Source of the DNA: JAAYUD01 sp963676865 | GTDB lineage: Bacteria > Bacteroidota > Bacteroidia > Bacteroidales > Bacteroidaceae | Assembly (NCBI GenBank): GCA_963676865.2 | Contig: CAXXSS010000001.1 | Span: forward strand, 1,798,001 to 1,862,000 | DNA length: 64,000 nucleotides | Direction: 5' to 3' | Part shown: positions 28,206 through 37,342 of the stretch, in pieces | Numbering within the stretch: the first letter of the stretch is position 1 | How the letters are laid out: each line of letters starts with the position of its first letter | Made by a program: the position numbers and the translations under genes | The notes under the pieces: generated by a model | What the model saw: only the letters and a program-made list of their open reading frames with translations | The model's database searches: none | Told to the model about the DNA's origin: nothing

Positions 28206-31200
28206 TTAGAAATCGATGCGGAGACCGAAAGTATAGGTTGATGACATCGGGTATACTTCGGTATCCCATCCGTTGGAATTAGTTACTTCTGGTGTGAAGC
28301 TGTTCGCTTTGAACACTGTCAGTGGATTCTCGGCATTAACACTCATACGGATATTTGGTATGATGAAACCACCCATTCTAATATTTCTCAAGTTGTAAGC
28401 CAATTGTAGGTTCTGGATTCTGAAATACGCACCGCTTTCTACATAAAAGTCGCTCGTGTGACTTACGTTCCAACCTTTGGTAAGTGCTTTTGCTGAAGGA
28501 TAGCTATTGGATGTACCTTCGCCGTGCCATCTGTTCTTATACATGTCGTAGTCGAAATTGTAGTTGGTTTGAGCATAACGTAGACCACGTTTTCTATTGT
28601 AAATCTTGTTGCCCATCACACCGCCCAATACCATACTGAATTCCAAGTTCTTGTATTGGAAACCTGCATTGAATCCATAAGATAGCTTTGGTATGTTCGA
28701 CCCCAAAGTCACACGGTCTTTATCGTCTACCATCTTGTCGCCATTTACATCTTTGTATTTGAAGTCGCCCGGCTCAAGCGTGATGCCTGAAGCGATGATG
28801 TTTTGTGCAACAGGATCGTTAGCTATTTCGGCTGCTGTCTGATAGATACCGGCTACCCGATAACCATAATATGAATTCATCTGTTGACCTACCATATGGA
28901 TGGTGCGATTCTCGGCACTTCCGCCGTATATGTAAGGAGCTCCATTCAGATTGCGAACACGATTTCTCAGAGTTGACATATTCAGACCGACGTTATAACG
29001 GAAATCTGTTCCTACTTTATCTGTCCAATTGAGCGATAGTTCAAAACCTTGGTTGTTGATCTTACCATTGTTTCCGGCTAATGTGCTATTGCTTAATGGC
29101 AGTGTCGTACTGATAACAGCATTGTTGGTAGTACGGTTGAAATAATCAAAATCTACGGATAAACGATTGTTTAGAGTCGTGAAGTTGAAACCTGCATTGA
29201 ATTCTTCGACCACTTCCCAACCGAGCCAACTGAACGAACCGTCGTAATAATACCCAGGTAAGGTCGTATTGCCATAAACGCCGTTATAATCATTTTTCCC
29301 TTGCAGCAGTCCTGCGTAGCCATCACTTGCGGCAATGTTATCATTACCAAGTTTACCCCAGCTGGCACGAAGTTTCAAATAGTTTATCGCTTTGATATCT
29401 TTCATGAAATTCTCATTACTCATAACCCAGCCAAGACCTACAGATGGGAAGTAGCCCCATTTGTTGTTGTACTTCGACGAACCGTCGGCACGCATTGTAG
29501 CGCTCAATAAATATTTATCGGCGTAGTTGTATTGTAATCTGGCGAAGTAAGACAAACCACGATAGGTGGTACCTCCATCATTAACGGTACGTCCTGTTGT
29601 ATTTCCGTTAGTCAGATAAAGATATTCTTCACGCAAATCGGGCACATTGGTGGCAGTTCCTTCGAGGAGGCGATAGTTCTCTTCGCGGCTCGATTGACCG
29701 ATCATGGCAGTAATGTTGTGATTGCCGAACGAATCCTGATAAGTCAGTGTGTTATCCAATATGTAGTTGTAGTATTTATTGTCTGACTTAGTTAAAGAAG
29801 ACTGAGAAGACTGCTGCCATGAACTGACATAATACGAAGGAATGAAAACACGGCTGTTTGTTAGTGAGAAACTTTGGCTGAACTGAGTTCTGAACTTCAA
29901 CTTTTTAGGAATAAAGCTTAGTTCGGCATAGAACGTAGGTAATACCTGGAATGTTTCGTTCTTGCTATTGTAATAGTTCGCCGTAGCAATCGGGTTGTTG
30001 AAGTTCGACGTGAATCCTACTTGAGAAGGAGACGCGTATTTGTCGGGAGTTGCATCAGTATTCTTGTCCGAATAAACCGGAATGATTGACGGAATGTTGA
30101 AAGCCTGTTGCCAAGCTGAGTTGTTCGGACTCCGTTGATTCGAACTGCTTGTTACGAAACTGGCGCCTACTTTTAACCAATTGTATGCATCATAATCCAA
30201 GTTGGCATGGAAGTTCAAGCGCTTATAGTTGTTGGTACAGTCCATAATACCATCTTGGTACAAGTAGTTGAAACCAATTGCATAAGATGCTTTGTCCGAA
30301 CCTCCGCTTATGCTCAAACTGTGATTAGTAATGGTAGCTGTGCGTAGAAGCTGCTTGTACCAGTCTGTATTTGCCCCGTATGTCCAATTGTGGAAATCGC
30401 TATCGGCATAGCTTCCTCCAAAGAGGTCGATAGAGTTCTTCATGTAAGAAGAATAGGTGTTGTAGTCGGCTTCCATCATCATGGTGGCATATTGCTGAGA
30501 ATTTGCCATCTTCAGTACATTAGACGCATGTTGTACGCCGACATACCCTTCATAAATTACTTTGGGGTTCTGATTTTTGAATCCCTTTTTGGTTGTAACG
30601 ATAATGACGCCGTTGGCTGCCCGAACACCATAGATAGCGGCTGCCGATGCATCTTTTAAAACAGAAATTTCTTGGATATCATTATTATTCAAGAAAGTGA
30701 TGTCGTTGTAGAACATACCGTCTACTACATAGAGAGGCGAGGAACCGTTGAAAGAACCCAAACCACGAATCGTTACCGAAGGTCCTGCACCCGGAGCATT
30801 TGAATTGACAATAGACAATCCGGGAACTTTACCTTGCAGTGCCGACATCGGAGAGCTGGTAGCAATGCCGCTGATCTCTTCTCCTTTGACTACTGCAATA
30901 GGAGATGTCAGGTCTTTTGCCTTGCTGGTACCATAACCGATGACTACTATATCATTGAGCTGATGTACGTCGGATGATAAAGTAACATTGATGATTTGTC
31001 GATTATTTACAGGTACTTCTATTGTTTTCATACCTATGTAACTGATGACCAAAGTTCCGTTAAAAGGAACCTTGCGCAGAGTATATTTACCGTTCAAATC
31101 GGATGCGGTTCCATCAGCTGCCCCTTTTACAATGACATTGGCCCCAATGATAGGTTCATTTGTACCTTCTTCGAGTACAATACCCGTTACCGTTATTTTA

Positions 31201-31268
31201 GGTTGCGCAAAAGCTAAATTGGCAAACATCAATAACGCAGAAAATAGAATAATGAATTTTTCTTTCAT
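28206..31268 (-). CDS. SusC/RagA-family TonB-dependent outer-membrane transporter
   Basis: 1,020 residues. Signal peptide (to AFAQP), CarboxypepD_reg-like domain (about 25-105), a TonB-contact stretch (DIVVIGYGTSKAKDL), plug domain (about 115-225, with PLYVVDG and IEVLKDASAAAIYG-like ISVLKDASAAAIYGVRAANGV), then a large 22-strand barrel ending YTFGLRIDF. It imports oligosaccharides across the outer membrane using TonB energy. It is the first gene of the leftward PUL, 213 bp from the 3' end of the propeller regulator gene. Confidence 0.96.
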   Translation of the reverse strand: MKEKFIILFSALLMFANLAFAQPKITVTGIVLEEGTNEPIIGANVIVKGAADGTASDLNGKYTLRKVPFNGTLVISYIGMKTIEVPVNNRQIINVTLSSDVHQLNDIVVIGYGTSKAKDLTSPIAVVKGEEISGIATSSPMSALQGKVPGLSIVNSNAPGAGPSVTIRGLGSFNGSSPLYVVDGMFYNDITFLNNNDIQEISVLKDASAAAIYGVRAANGVIIVTTKKGFKNQNPKVIYEGYVGVQHASNVLKMANSQQYATMMMEADYNTYSSYMKNSIDLFGGSYADSDFHNWTYGANTDWYKQLLRTATITNHSLSISGGSDKASYAIGFNYLYQDGIMDCTNNYKRLNFHANLDYDAYNWLKVGASFVTSSSNQRSPNNSAWQQAFNIPSIIPVYSDKNTDATPDKYASPSQVGFTSNFNNPIATANYYNSKNETFQVLPTFYAELSFIPKKLKFRTQFSQSFSLTNSRVFIPSYYVSSWQQSSQSSLTKSDNKYYNYILDNTLTYQDSFGNHNITAMIGQSSREENYRLLEGTATNVPDLREEYLYLTNGNTTGRTVNDGGTTYRGLSYFARLQYNYADKYLLSATMRADGSSKYNNKWGYFPSVGLGWVMSNENFMKDIKAINYLKLRASWGKLGNDNIAASDGYAGLLQGKNDYNGVYGNTTLPGYYYDGSFSWLGWEVVEEFNAGFNFTTLNNRLSVDFDYFNRTTNNAVISTTLPLSNSTLAGNNGKINNQGFELSLNWTDKVGTDFRYNVGLNMSTLRNRVRNLNGAPYIYGGSAENRTIHMVGQQMNSYYGYRVAGIYQTAAEIANDPVAQNIIASGITLEPGDFKYKDVNGDKMVDDKDRVTLGSNIPKLSYGFNAGFQYKNLEFSMVLGGVMGNKIYNRKRGLRYAQTNYNFDYDMYKNRWHGEGTSNSYPSAKALTKGWNVSHTSDFYVESGAYFRIQNLQLAYNLRNIRMGGFIIPNIRMSVNAENPLTVFKANSFTPEVTNSNGWDTEVYPMSSTYTFGLRIDF

Positions 31269-31354
31269 GTTATTAATTTAAAGTTTATAAAAAAAGTTTT
31301 CTGATGCAAATGAATACAAAAACAATAGATGCACCAAAAAAAACAGTATCACGA

Positions 31355-31391
31355 TAGTACGTTTTGATAAAAATGTTTTATTAACGTACTA
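31355..31391. promoter_or_regulatory. Dyad upstream of susC, possible operator
   Basis: TAGTACGTT (31355-31363) and AACGTACTA (31383-31391) form a 9-bp perfect inverted repeat about 87-123 bp before the susC start codon. Only a partial -7 box (TTCATTTG) is seen on the minus strand. Position and symmetry fit a regulator site; no regulator can be named. Confidence 0.4.
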
Positions 31392-31481
31392 CGTTTTTAC
31401 TACTGCGCTACCATTTAATATACTGTAAACTAATGTTATATAATTTATGTTTTCAATGAATGGACTGCTGCCGAATAGTGC

Positions 31482-34316
31482 TTATACCAAGTCGATAAGG
31501 AAGTCGACCAAGCTATCTTCTTCCGAAATATTTAGTTTTTTGCGAATTCTGTATCGGGCGGCTTCAACTCCTCTAACTGTTAAATTGTTTATCTGTGCAA
31601 TATCTTTTGTTGTGAGGTTCAGACGAAGCAATGCACAGAAGCGCAGATCGGTTGGCGTGAGTTCCGGGTATCTTTCGCGTAGGTGGCGGAAGAAGTTGGC
31701 GTGTATCAAATCGAAGTTCTGCTGAAACAACTCCCAGAATTCTCTGTTCTCTATGTCTTCACTTATTTTGATGAGCAGTTGTTTCATGAATTTGTTTGTT
31801 GTGGTGCCCCTATTCAGTTGCTCCTGAATCATTGACCGGAGTTCTTCGAGCATATTGTTCTTGGCTATAATGCCCATTGCCATGCTCGCCAAGTCTTTAC
31901 TTTTGAGCGAGATCTCCGACTCCAAGAGCTTCTTGTTTTGTTCGGCTATGAGCAATTCTTGTTCGTGCATTTTTAGTTTCTGTTTGGATTGCTCTATTTC
32001 ATAGGCTTCTTTTTCTTTCTTTATCAAATAGTGAAGTCTCCATCTGCTGATGTAATAGATTGCTGTGCCAAGAAGCATGATGTAAAAACAAATGGCCAGC
32101 CACGAGAGGTAGAAGGGGCGGTTTATAGTGAAATGATAATTCACTTCTCCAATCTTCTGATTCAAATCGTTGTAGATTACTGCCGAGAATTCGTATGTGC
32201 CATAATCTAAGTTCCCGTAGTGCATTACCGGCTCGTAAGAATCGGTTTCCAAATTGAGTCCGCTTCCTTTTATAGAATAATGTATCATGTAGGGCGTTAG
32301 GTCATAATGAGGCATAAGCAGCCTGAAAGAAACTTCTCTATACGAAAAGCTTACCTCTCCATCTTTATTGACCGGAAGGAAAATGGATTCTCTTTTATTG
32401 TTGAAGCATTCTATTTGTTCGATGCTCATTTTAAATAGCTTCGAGCTATTGTCTCTGCTTCTTAGGTCGTAATGGGCAAAGCCGTTATTTAAATTGAAAT
32501 AAGAGTTACCTTCTTTATCTACGAATACGGAACTTTCGTTGTGTATCGAGCTGTCGAACTTGGAAAAGGGTATATACGCTTTTATTCGGAACTGGCCTTC
32601 GTAGCCATCTACCAATACATATCCTTTGGAAGTGATTAGCCAAAAAAGGTGGCCGTTTACCTCTGCGGCTCCCAATATATTATTCGGTTCGGGGAGTAGT
32701 TGGTTGAGTTGTGCAAACGGTACGAGAGCATGTTTGATGTTCGAATAAACATAAGCCGATTGTTCGTTGGATAAGACAATATCCCCTTGAATTTTCATCA
32801 CATGGATATGCCCTTCGTCTTTTCCGTTCAGAGTGCCGAAGTACTTGGCATGTCGAACGGCTCGAAGGTTGTCCGTCAACCACAAGTGATAGGCTCCTTT
32901 GTACATGTGAGTGAGCCAGATGGAACCGTCGGTGTCGACTTCAAAATGCCTGATGGGGTTTGCGAATCCTGTGACGTTATGGCTCCATAGCCATTGCTTG
33001 GCGCTGTTCTTTACAAATACTTCGAGCCCCGCATAAGTAGAATTCAGCAATATCTCTTTCCCGTTTATCGTACACTTTTTGATGCAGGTACTGCCCGTTG
33101 TCGGATTGATCGGTATGGCGACATCGTTCTTCACGTTGATGCAATAGGCATTGCTGCCACCAAATATCTGTCCGTCGAATTCATTGATGTACCAGTTCTG
33201 CCCATTGGAATTGGGAATGATTTTGAAATCGTTGGATTTGGTATTTAATGTATATAGCGCTTGGTTGGTTGCTAAATAGAATTTATCGTTTTGATGGAGG
33301 ATGCTATAAATCATCCCGATGGGTGGCTGATTGTATTTCGGGGTGAGCAGGGTGAGAGGAGAATTGTATTCGATGAAGGCGATTCCATCGTCCAGACTTG
33401 CCCATATATTGTTGTTTGCATCGCAACATAAACCCAGCACCGTGTTGTTGCTTAGCGATTCGCTTCGATTGAAATGCCACAATAGGCTTCCATCTTTGCG
33501 GATGGCATACAATCCGTCGGATATGGTACCGATAATCAGAAGATTGTCTTTGGTGAGCAAGGCTCTGTTTACTGTCGCTCTAGCCAAGTCGCCGTCAACT
33601 TGTGTATTGAATGGCGAAAGCTTGTTGTTGGCGGGATTGTAGAAATAACATTTTCCGCTTTTTGTCACCAACAGCATCTGTTTGTTGTAGTAGGGACAAA
33701 CGGCTACTACGTCCGAATTATTTAGTTGAGACCGTTGGATAACAATGCGATAAGAATGTCCATTGAATATGGAAAAACCGCTATTGATAAGCTGTACATA
33801 CATCTTTCCGAAACAAGAAAAGAGATACAGTGGACCGTAATACCGATCGCGATAAACTTTTACTGTTTTCCCATCGTAATAGAAACAGGCGCTGAACGAC
33901 TGAAAGCAAATGGATTTACCTACCTTGACTATCTTCCATATCTCATCGTTTCTCATCTGGCTGTTCTTGAGTAGTTTGCTTATCGAATGGTATTTCAATT
34001 GTCCATATTGATCTGTATCGAAATAGCCGAACTCTTCGAAAGAACCGACATAAATGCGCTCTCCGTCGGCAAATACCGAACGAACAATTTGTCCTCCGGC
34101 AACCTTTGTCAGTTTCCATTGATAGCCATCATAAGAGAGTAATCCACCGGAATTGCCGAAATACATGACACCATTGCGAGTCTGAGTGACAGACCAATTC
34201 TGATTGTCTGCCTGATAATCCTTTACCGAGTAGTGTCGTACAAGCGGCATGAAAGACGAAGAGAATGCCGATGTAGAGAAAAGAAGAAAGAGCATGAAAG
34301 AAAGAGTATGTTTCAT
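31482..34316 (-). CDS. Transmembrane beta-propeller regulator with LuxR-type HTH
   Basis: 944 residues. Signal peptide (to about 20), two stacked beta-propeller-like regions (about 25-620, repeated patterns such as NNIWASLDDGIAFIEYN and GSIWLTHMYKGAYHLW), a Y_Y_Y-like domain (about 650-740), one transmembrane helix (about 748-768), a cytoplasmic coiled coil (about 775-860) and a C-terminal LuxR-type helix-turn-helix (LTPTDLRFCALLRLNLTTKDIAQI...RGVEAARYRIRKKLNI). There is no kinase or receiver domain. This class senses a glycan in the periplasm and binds DNA from the membrane, as SusR-like proteins do. It lies 23 bp after nagA on the same strand, and 213 bp before the susC of the GH144 PUL. 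Confidence 0.88.
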   Translation of the reverse strand: MKHTLSFMLFLLFSTSAFSSSFMPLVRHYSVKDYQADNQNWSVTQTRNGVMYFGNSGGLLSYDGYQWKLTKVAGGQIVRSVFADGERIYVGSFEEFGYFDTDQYGQLKYHSISKLLKNSQMRNDEIWKIVKVGKSICFQSFSACFYYDGKTVKVYRDRYYGPLYLFSCFGKMYVQLINSGFSIFNGHSYRIVIQRSQLNNSDVVAVCPYYNKQMLLVTKSGKCYFYNPANNKLSPFNTQVDGDLARATVNRALLTKDNLLIIGTISDGLYAIRKDGSLLWHFNRSESLSNNTVLGLCCDANNNIWASLDDGIAFIEYNSPLTLLTPKYNQPPIGMIYSILHQNDKFYLATNQALYTLNTKSNDFKIIPNSNGQNWYINEFDGQIFGGSNAYCINVKNDVAIPINPTTGSTCIKKCTINGKEILLNSTYAGLEVFVKNSAKQWLWSHNVTGFANPIRHFEVDTDGSIWLTHMYKGAYHLWLTDNLRAVRHAKYFGTLNGKDEGHIHVMKIQGDIVLSNEQSAYVYSNIKHALVPFAQLNQLLPEPNNILGAAEVNGHLFWLITSKGYVLVDGYEGQFRIKAYIPFSKFDSSIHNESSVFVDKEGNSYFNLNNGFAHYDLRSRDNSSKLFKMSIEQIECFNNKRESIFLPVNKDGEVSFSYREVSFRLLMPHYDLTPYMIHYSIKGSGLNLETDSYEPVMHYGNLDYGTYEFSAVIYNDLNQKIGEVNYHFTINRPFYLSWLAICFYIMLLGTAIYYISRWRLHYLIKKEKEAYEIEQSKQKLKMHEQELLIAEQNKKLLESEISLKSKDLASMAMGIIAKNNMLEELRSMIQEQLNRGTTTNKFMKQLLIKISEDIENREFWELFQQNFDLIHANFFRHLRERYPELTPTDLRFCALLRLNLTTKDIAQINNLTVRGVEAARYRIRKKLNISEEDSLVDFLIDLV

Positions 34317-34339
34317 AGCACATTAGAATATATATGTTG

Positions 34340-35470
34340 TTAGCACATAAATGTCCCTTTCAGGCAGACTTTGCTGACCTGGAAATGGCTGTCGAAAACA
34401 ATAAAGTCGGCATCGAAGCCTTTTTTTATTTGTCCTATTCGGTGGGCTAGACCTATCGATTGAGCAGGGTATAGCGATGCCATATTCACCGCCTCCGCAA
34501 GCGATATGTCTACATGCTCCACGCAGTTTTGAACAGCTTTGAGCATACTGAGAGCCGAGCCCGATATGGTTTCTTTCCCATCGGGTCCTACTGTTACATA
34601 ATGATCGTCTCGAAGTACATGTTGATAAGCTCCCGTTTTGCAAGTTGTTACGGCATCGGTGACGAGCATGAGCGAATCGCCCAATGCTTGCTTTGCCAAT
34701 CTTACCATCGGGTAGCTTACGTGGATTCCGTCTACAACTATTCCCGTGAAAGGGCGGGCGCGGAATATGGCAGGTATTAGTCCGGGGTATCGGTGGTGCA
34801 TAGGCAACATGCCGTTATATAGATGTGTCGCCATTCGCTTGCGTCCTGTCAAGAAATGCATTGCCTCATCGTACGAGGCGGCACTATGACCGATAGATAC
34901 GGCGATACCTTGTTGGTCTAGGTATTGAATTATTTCTTCGGGTTGCAATTCGGGTGCCATGGTCATGACTCGTATTTCGCCGTGTCCCCATTCAACCAAA
35001 GTCTTTACTTCGTCGAGAGTCGCTTTTTTGATTAAGCCGATGGGGTGAGCTCCTTTACTGCGGGGGTTGATGTATGGGCCTTCAAGGTGCAGTCCCAGAT
35101 AATTGCCCAGAGCTTCTTTTTTGTGATCATGGGCATATTGTATCATTTGCTTGTAAACGTCGAATGTATTGGTAGCTGCGGTAACGAGGAATCCGGTAGT
35201 GCCTTCTTTGAGCAATGCTTTTTCCATGATGCTCAGCCCGTCTGCTGTGGGGGCGCCTCCGAAGAAAGCTCCGCCGGCACCGTTTACTTGTACGTCGATA
35301 AAGCCCGGGGCTAAATAATTTCCTCCTAAATCTATCTGTTCGATGTCAGTTGGTAAAGAACTTTGATCGACGATATCTACAATTTTATCGTCTTTCACTA
35401 TCACTGCTTTATTCTGGAGTATCTCTCCGCCTGTAATGACCGAACCGTTTGTTAGACTAACATATTTCAT
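34340..35470 (-). CDS. nagA: N-acetylglucosamine-6-phosphate deacetylase
   Basis: 376 residues of the amidohydrolase superfamily. Landmarks are APGFIDVQVNGAGG, the metal-binding Glu in LGLHLEGPYINPRSKGAH, the His in SIGHSAASYDEAM, THLYNGMLPMHHRYPG, IVVDGIHVSY and the catalytic Asp in LVTDAVT. It removes acetate from GlcNAc-6-P to give GlcN-6-P, the substrate of NagB (49.0 kb). It is divergent from the ROK/MFS/SIS/SusCD/GH18 operon and directly upstream of the propeller regulator. Confidence 0.94.
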   Translation of the reverse strand: MKYVSLTNGSVITGGEILQNKAVIVKDDKIVDIVDQSSLPTDIEQIDLGGNYLAPGFIDVQVNGAGGAFFGGAPTADGLSIMEKALLKEGTTGFLVTAATNTFDVYKQMIQYAHDHKKEALGNYLGLHLEGPYINPRSKGAHPIGLIKKATLDEVKTLVEWGHGEIRVMTMAPELQPEEIIQYLDQQGIAVSIGHSAASYDEAMHFLTGRKRMATHLYNGMLPMHHRYPGLIPAIFRARPFTGIVVDGIHVSYPMVRLAKQALGDSLMLVTDAVTTCKTGAYQHVLRDDHYVTVGPDGKETISGSALSMLKAVQNCVEHVDISLAEAVNMASLYPAQSIGLAHRIGQIKKGFDADFIVFDSHFQVSKVCLKGTFMC

Positions 35471-35492
35471 AATAGGAGATTTATCATTATTG

Positions 35493-35500
35493 CAAAATTA
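35493..35500 (-). promoter_or_regulatory. Bacteroidetes -7 box upstream of nagA
   Basis: TAATTTTG on the minus strand fits TAnnTTTG, 22 bp before the start codon. No clear -33 box. Confidence 0.45.
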
Positions 35501-36237
35501 GTGATAAATATGATTAATACGGCATAGAATAAAAAATTTATAGTTAGTAAGTACATTTTAATGTTTAAAATCTCTCTTCTTTTTATATAAAAGAATAATA
35601 TTGTGCACTAAAATAATTCTTGTTTCGATATGCCTGTGCGGCTGTTGTTTTGTCGCAGCAACACGAACATCAATCAAAATGGAGCGACGCAGTAACATAA
35701 GATACACAACTATCTTATGTTCAGCATGTTTCATCATTTACATAAGAACCGTTCATCGATATTGTCCTTTACTTTCATACGTTTGCTCACGACCAAACAC
35801 ACGTATGGTCGCGAGCAAACAAGTGTATGGTCATGAGCAAACACATGTATGGTCGTGACCAAACGAATGAAACGTCGGTATGAAAAGGATGAATCTTATT
35901 ATTGAAACCCTCGAAAGTAAAGCACGAAAGCTTTGACCGGTCCATTCGTTTCACATTAAAATACCGCTCTTTTGACCGGCATATTTAGATGTAAACTTCG
36001 GCTGTTGCCCTATATGGAGTATTCGTTAATTTATATTTTTTAAATGTTATATGCTTGTATTCATACTCTAATTATATGTTAACATGTATCAAATAGGTAT
36101 TTTCTCTCTATTTATTCTTTTTGTTATACTGATTGATATACAGCTATTTATTGCTTTATAAAAGAAAAGACATATCTTATAATTAAAACTGATTAGTGTA
36201 TTACAACTATTTTTATGTGTAAATTATAAGATGATTG
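35501..36237. other. Intergenic region between nagA and the ROK operon
   Basis: About 740 bp without a credible gene. It contains a hairpin at 35694-35721 (AACATAAGATA / TATCTTATGTT), the four-unit 22-bp array at 35777-35864, and an AT-rich run up to the ROK operon promoter. Confidence 0.6.
35777..35864. repeat. Four tandem 22-bp units, each an 18-bp dyad plus 4-bp linker
   Basis: Units start at 35777, 35799, 35821 and 35843 with no gap. Each is a 4-base linker (consensus AYRY) and an 18-base near-palindrome, GTWTGSTCRYGASCAAAC. Variable positions are scattered through the dyad. It lies in the nagA/ROK divergent intergenic region, about 370 bp from the ROK operon promoter. Confidence 0.85.
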
Positions 36238-36270
36238 TTTGATATTAAATATATATTATACATAAATTTG
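36238..36270 (+). promoter_or_regulatory. Promoter of the GlcNAc PUL operon
   Basis: TTTG at 36238-36241, 21 bp, then TAAATTTG at 36263-36270: a full match to the Bacteroidetes vegetative promoter. It gives a leader of about 84 nt before the ROK start codon at 36361. Confidence 0.65.
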
Positions 36271-36360
36271 TCTAATTGATAATGGGAAAGATGAAGCCCT
36301 CGGAAAGTCCTGTTATCATATTAACCCTAATGAACAAAAGTCTAACTAAAAAACACTCAT

Positions 36361-37326
36361 ATGGCAGTTATTGCACTTGATATCGGTGGAACGAAAATAG
36401 CGAGCGCTATTATGTCGGCAGATGGTAAAATCATGTTCAATCATCGTAATTTGTTGAAAGGACGCGTTGGTAACGATGTGGGAAAATTGATCGCTGAAAA
36501 TTTAAAGCGGTTAATCATGAAAGCCAAGTATCATAAAATAGACATAGAGAGCGTTGGCGTTTGTGTGCCGGGGAATGCCAATCCCCAGACCGGTAGAGTT
36601 TGGGCTCCCAACATACCGGGATGGCAAAACTATCCTCTTCGGGAAGTACTGCGTACTGCAATAGACAATCCGGATATTAATGTATATATCGACAACGACC
36701 GTATTTGCTATGTTCATGGCGAAATGTGGCAAGGTGCCGCCAAGGGGTGCAAGAATGTTATTTTCATAGCTGTGGGCACAGGTATCGGCGCAGGGATCAT
36801 TATAGACGGTAGAGCGCTCCATGGTGCCGATAATATAATAGGCGCAACGGGATGGATGGCATTGGAGCCTCCATATAAGTTGGAGTATGATGCCGCCGGC
36901 TGTTTTGAATATTATGCATCGGGATCGGGCATTGGTTGTAGGGCAAGAGACGCGGTGAGAGATAACAAAACTTATCGGGGTAAGTTGAGGCAGATGCCTA
37001 TCAGTAGAATTACGACGAACGATGTGTTTGATGTATATGCTGACAATGATCCGATAGCTATAACGGTGATCAGAAAAGCCATACAGATGTGGGGGATGGG
37101 GGCTGCGAATCTTGTAAGCATATTGAACCCCGAGAAAATAGTATGGGGCGGAGGTGTCTTCGGTCCTGCCAAGATTTTTGTCGACGACATCTATACCGAG
37201 GCCTGCAAGTGGGCTCAACCTATTAGTATTAAACAAGTATCTTTTGTTCCGTCCAAGCTTTCGGGCAATGCGGGTTTATTGGGTGCCGGTTATATCGCTC
37301 TTCATCCGGATACGACAAATGAATAA
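36361..37326 (+). CDS. ROK-family sugar kinase (probable GlcNAc kinase)
   Basis: 321 residues. ATP-binding DIGGTKIASAIM at the N terminus, GVCVPGNANP, the second phosphate loop GTGIGAGIIIDG and a catalytic-loop Asp in VYIDNDRICYVHGE. The usual ROK zinc motif CxCGxxGCxE is reduced to DAAGCFEYYASG, with the first two Cys absent. It is the first gene of the seven-gene operon and is opposite nagA, so phosphorylation of imported GlcNAc to GlcNAc-6-P is the most economical role. A ManNAc or glucose kinase is possible. The MFS gene follows 16 bp after its stop, or overlaps it by 8 bp if the earlier ATG is used. Confidence 0.88.
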   Translation: MAVIALDIGGTKIASAIMSADGKIMFNHRNLLKGRVGNDVGKLIAENLKRLIMKAKYHKIDIESVGVCVPGNANPQTGRVWAPNIPGWQNYPLREVLRTAIDNPDINVYIDNDRICYVHGEMWQGAAKGCKNVIFIAVGTGIGAGIIIDGRALHGADNIIGATGWMALEPPYKLEYDAAGCFEYYASGSGIGCRARDAVRDNKTYRGKLRQMPISRITTNDVFDVYADNDPIAITVIRKAIQMWGMGAANLVSILNPEKIVWGGGVFGPAKIFVDDIYTEACKWAQPISIKQVSFVPSKLSGNAGLLGAGYIALHPDTTNE

Positions 37327-37342
37327 TAAAAAGAAAAAGAAT

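Noticed and set aside
35777..35864. Possible CRISPR or attachment-site array
   Set aside because: No spacers of usable length, no integrase or cas gene; variation is spread through the unit.
36511..37236. Long minus-strand reading frame opposite the ROK gene
   Set aside because: It is a shadow of a well-recognised kinase gene and has no protein-like features.
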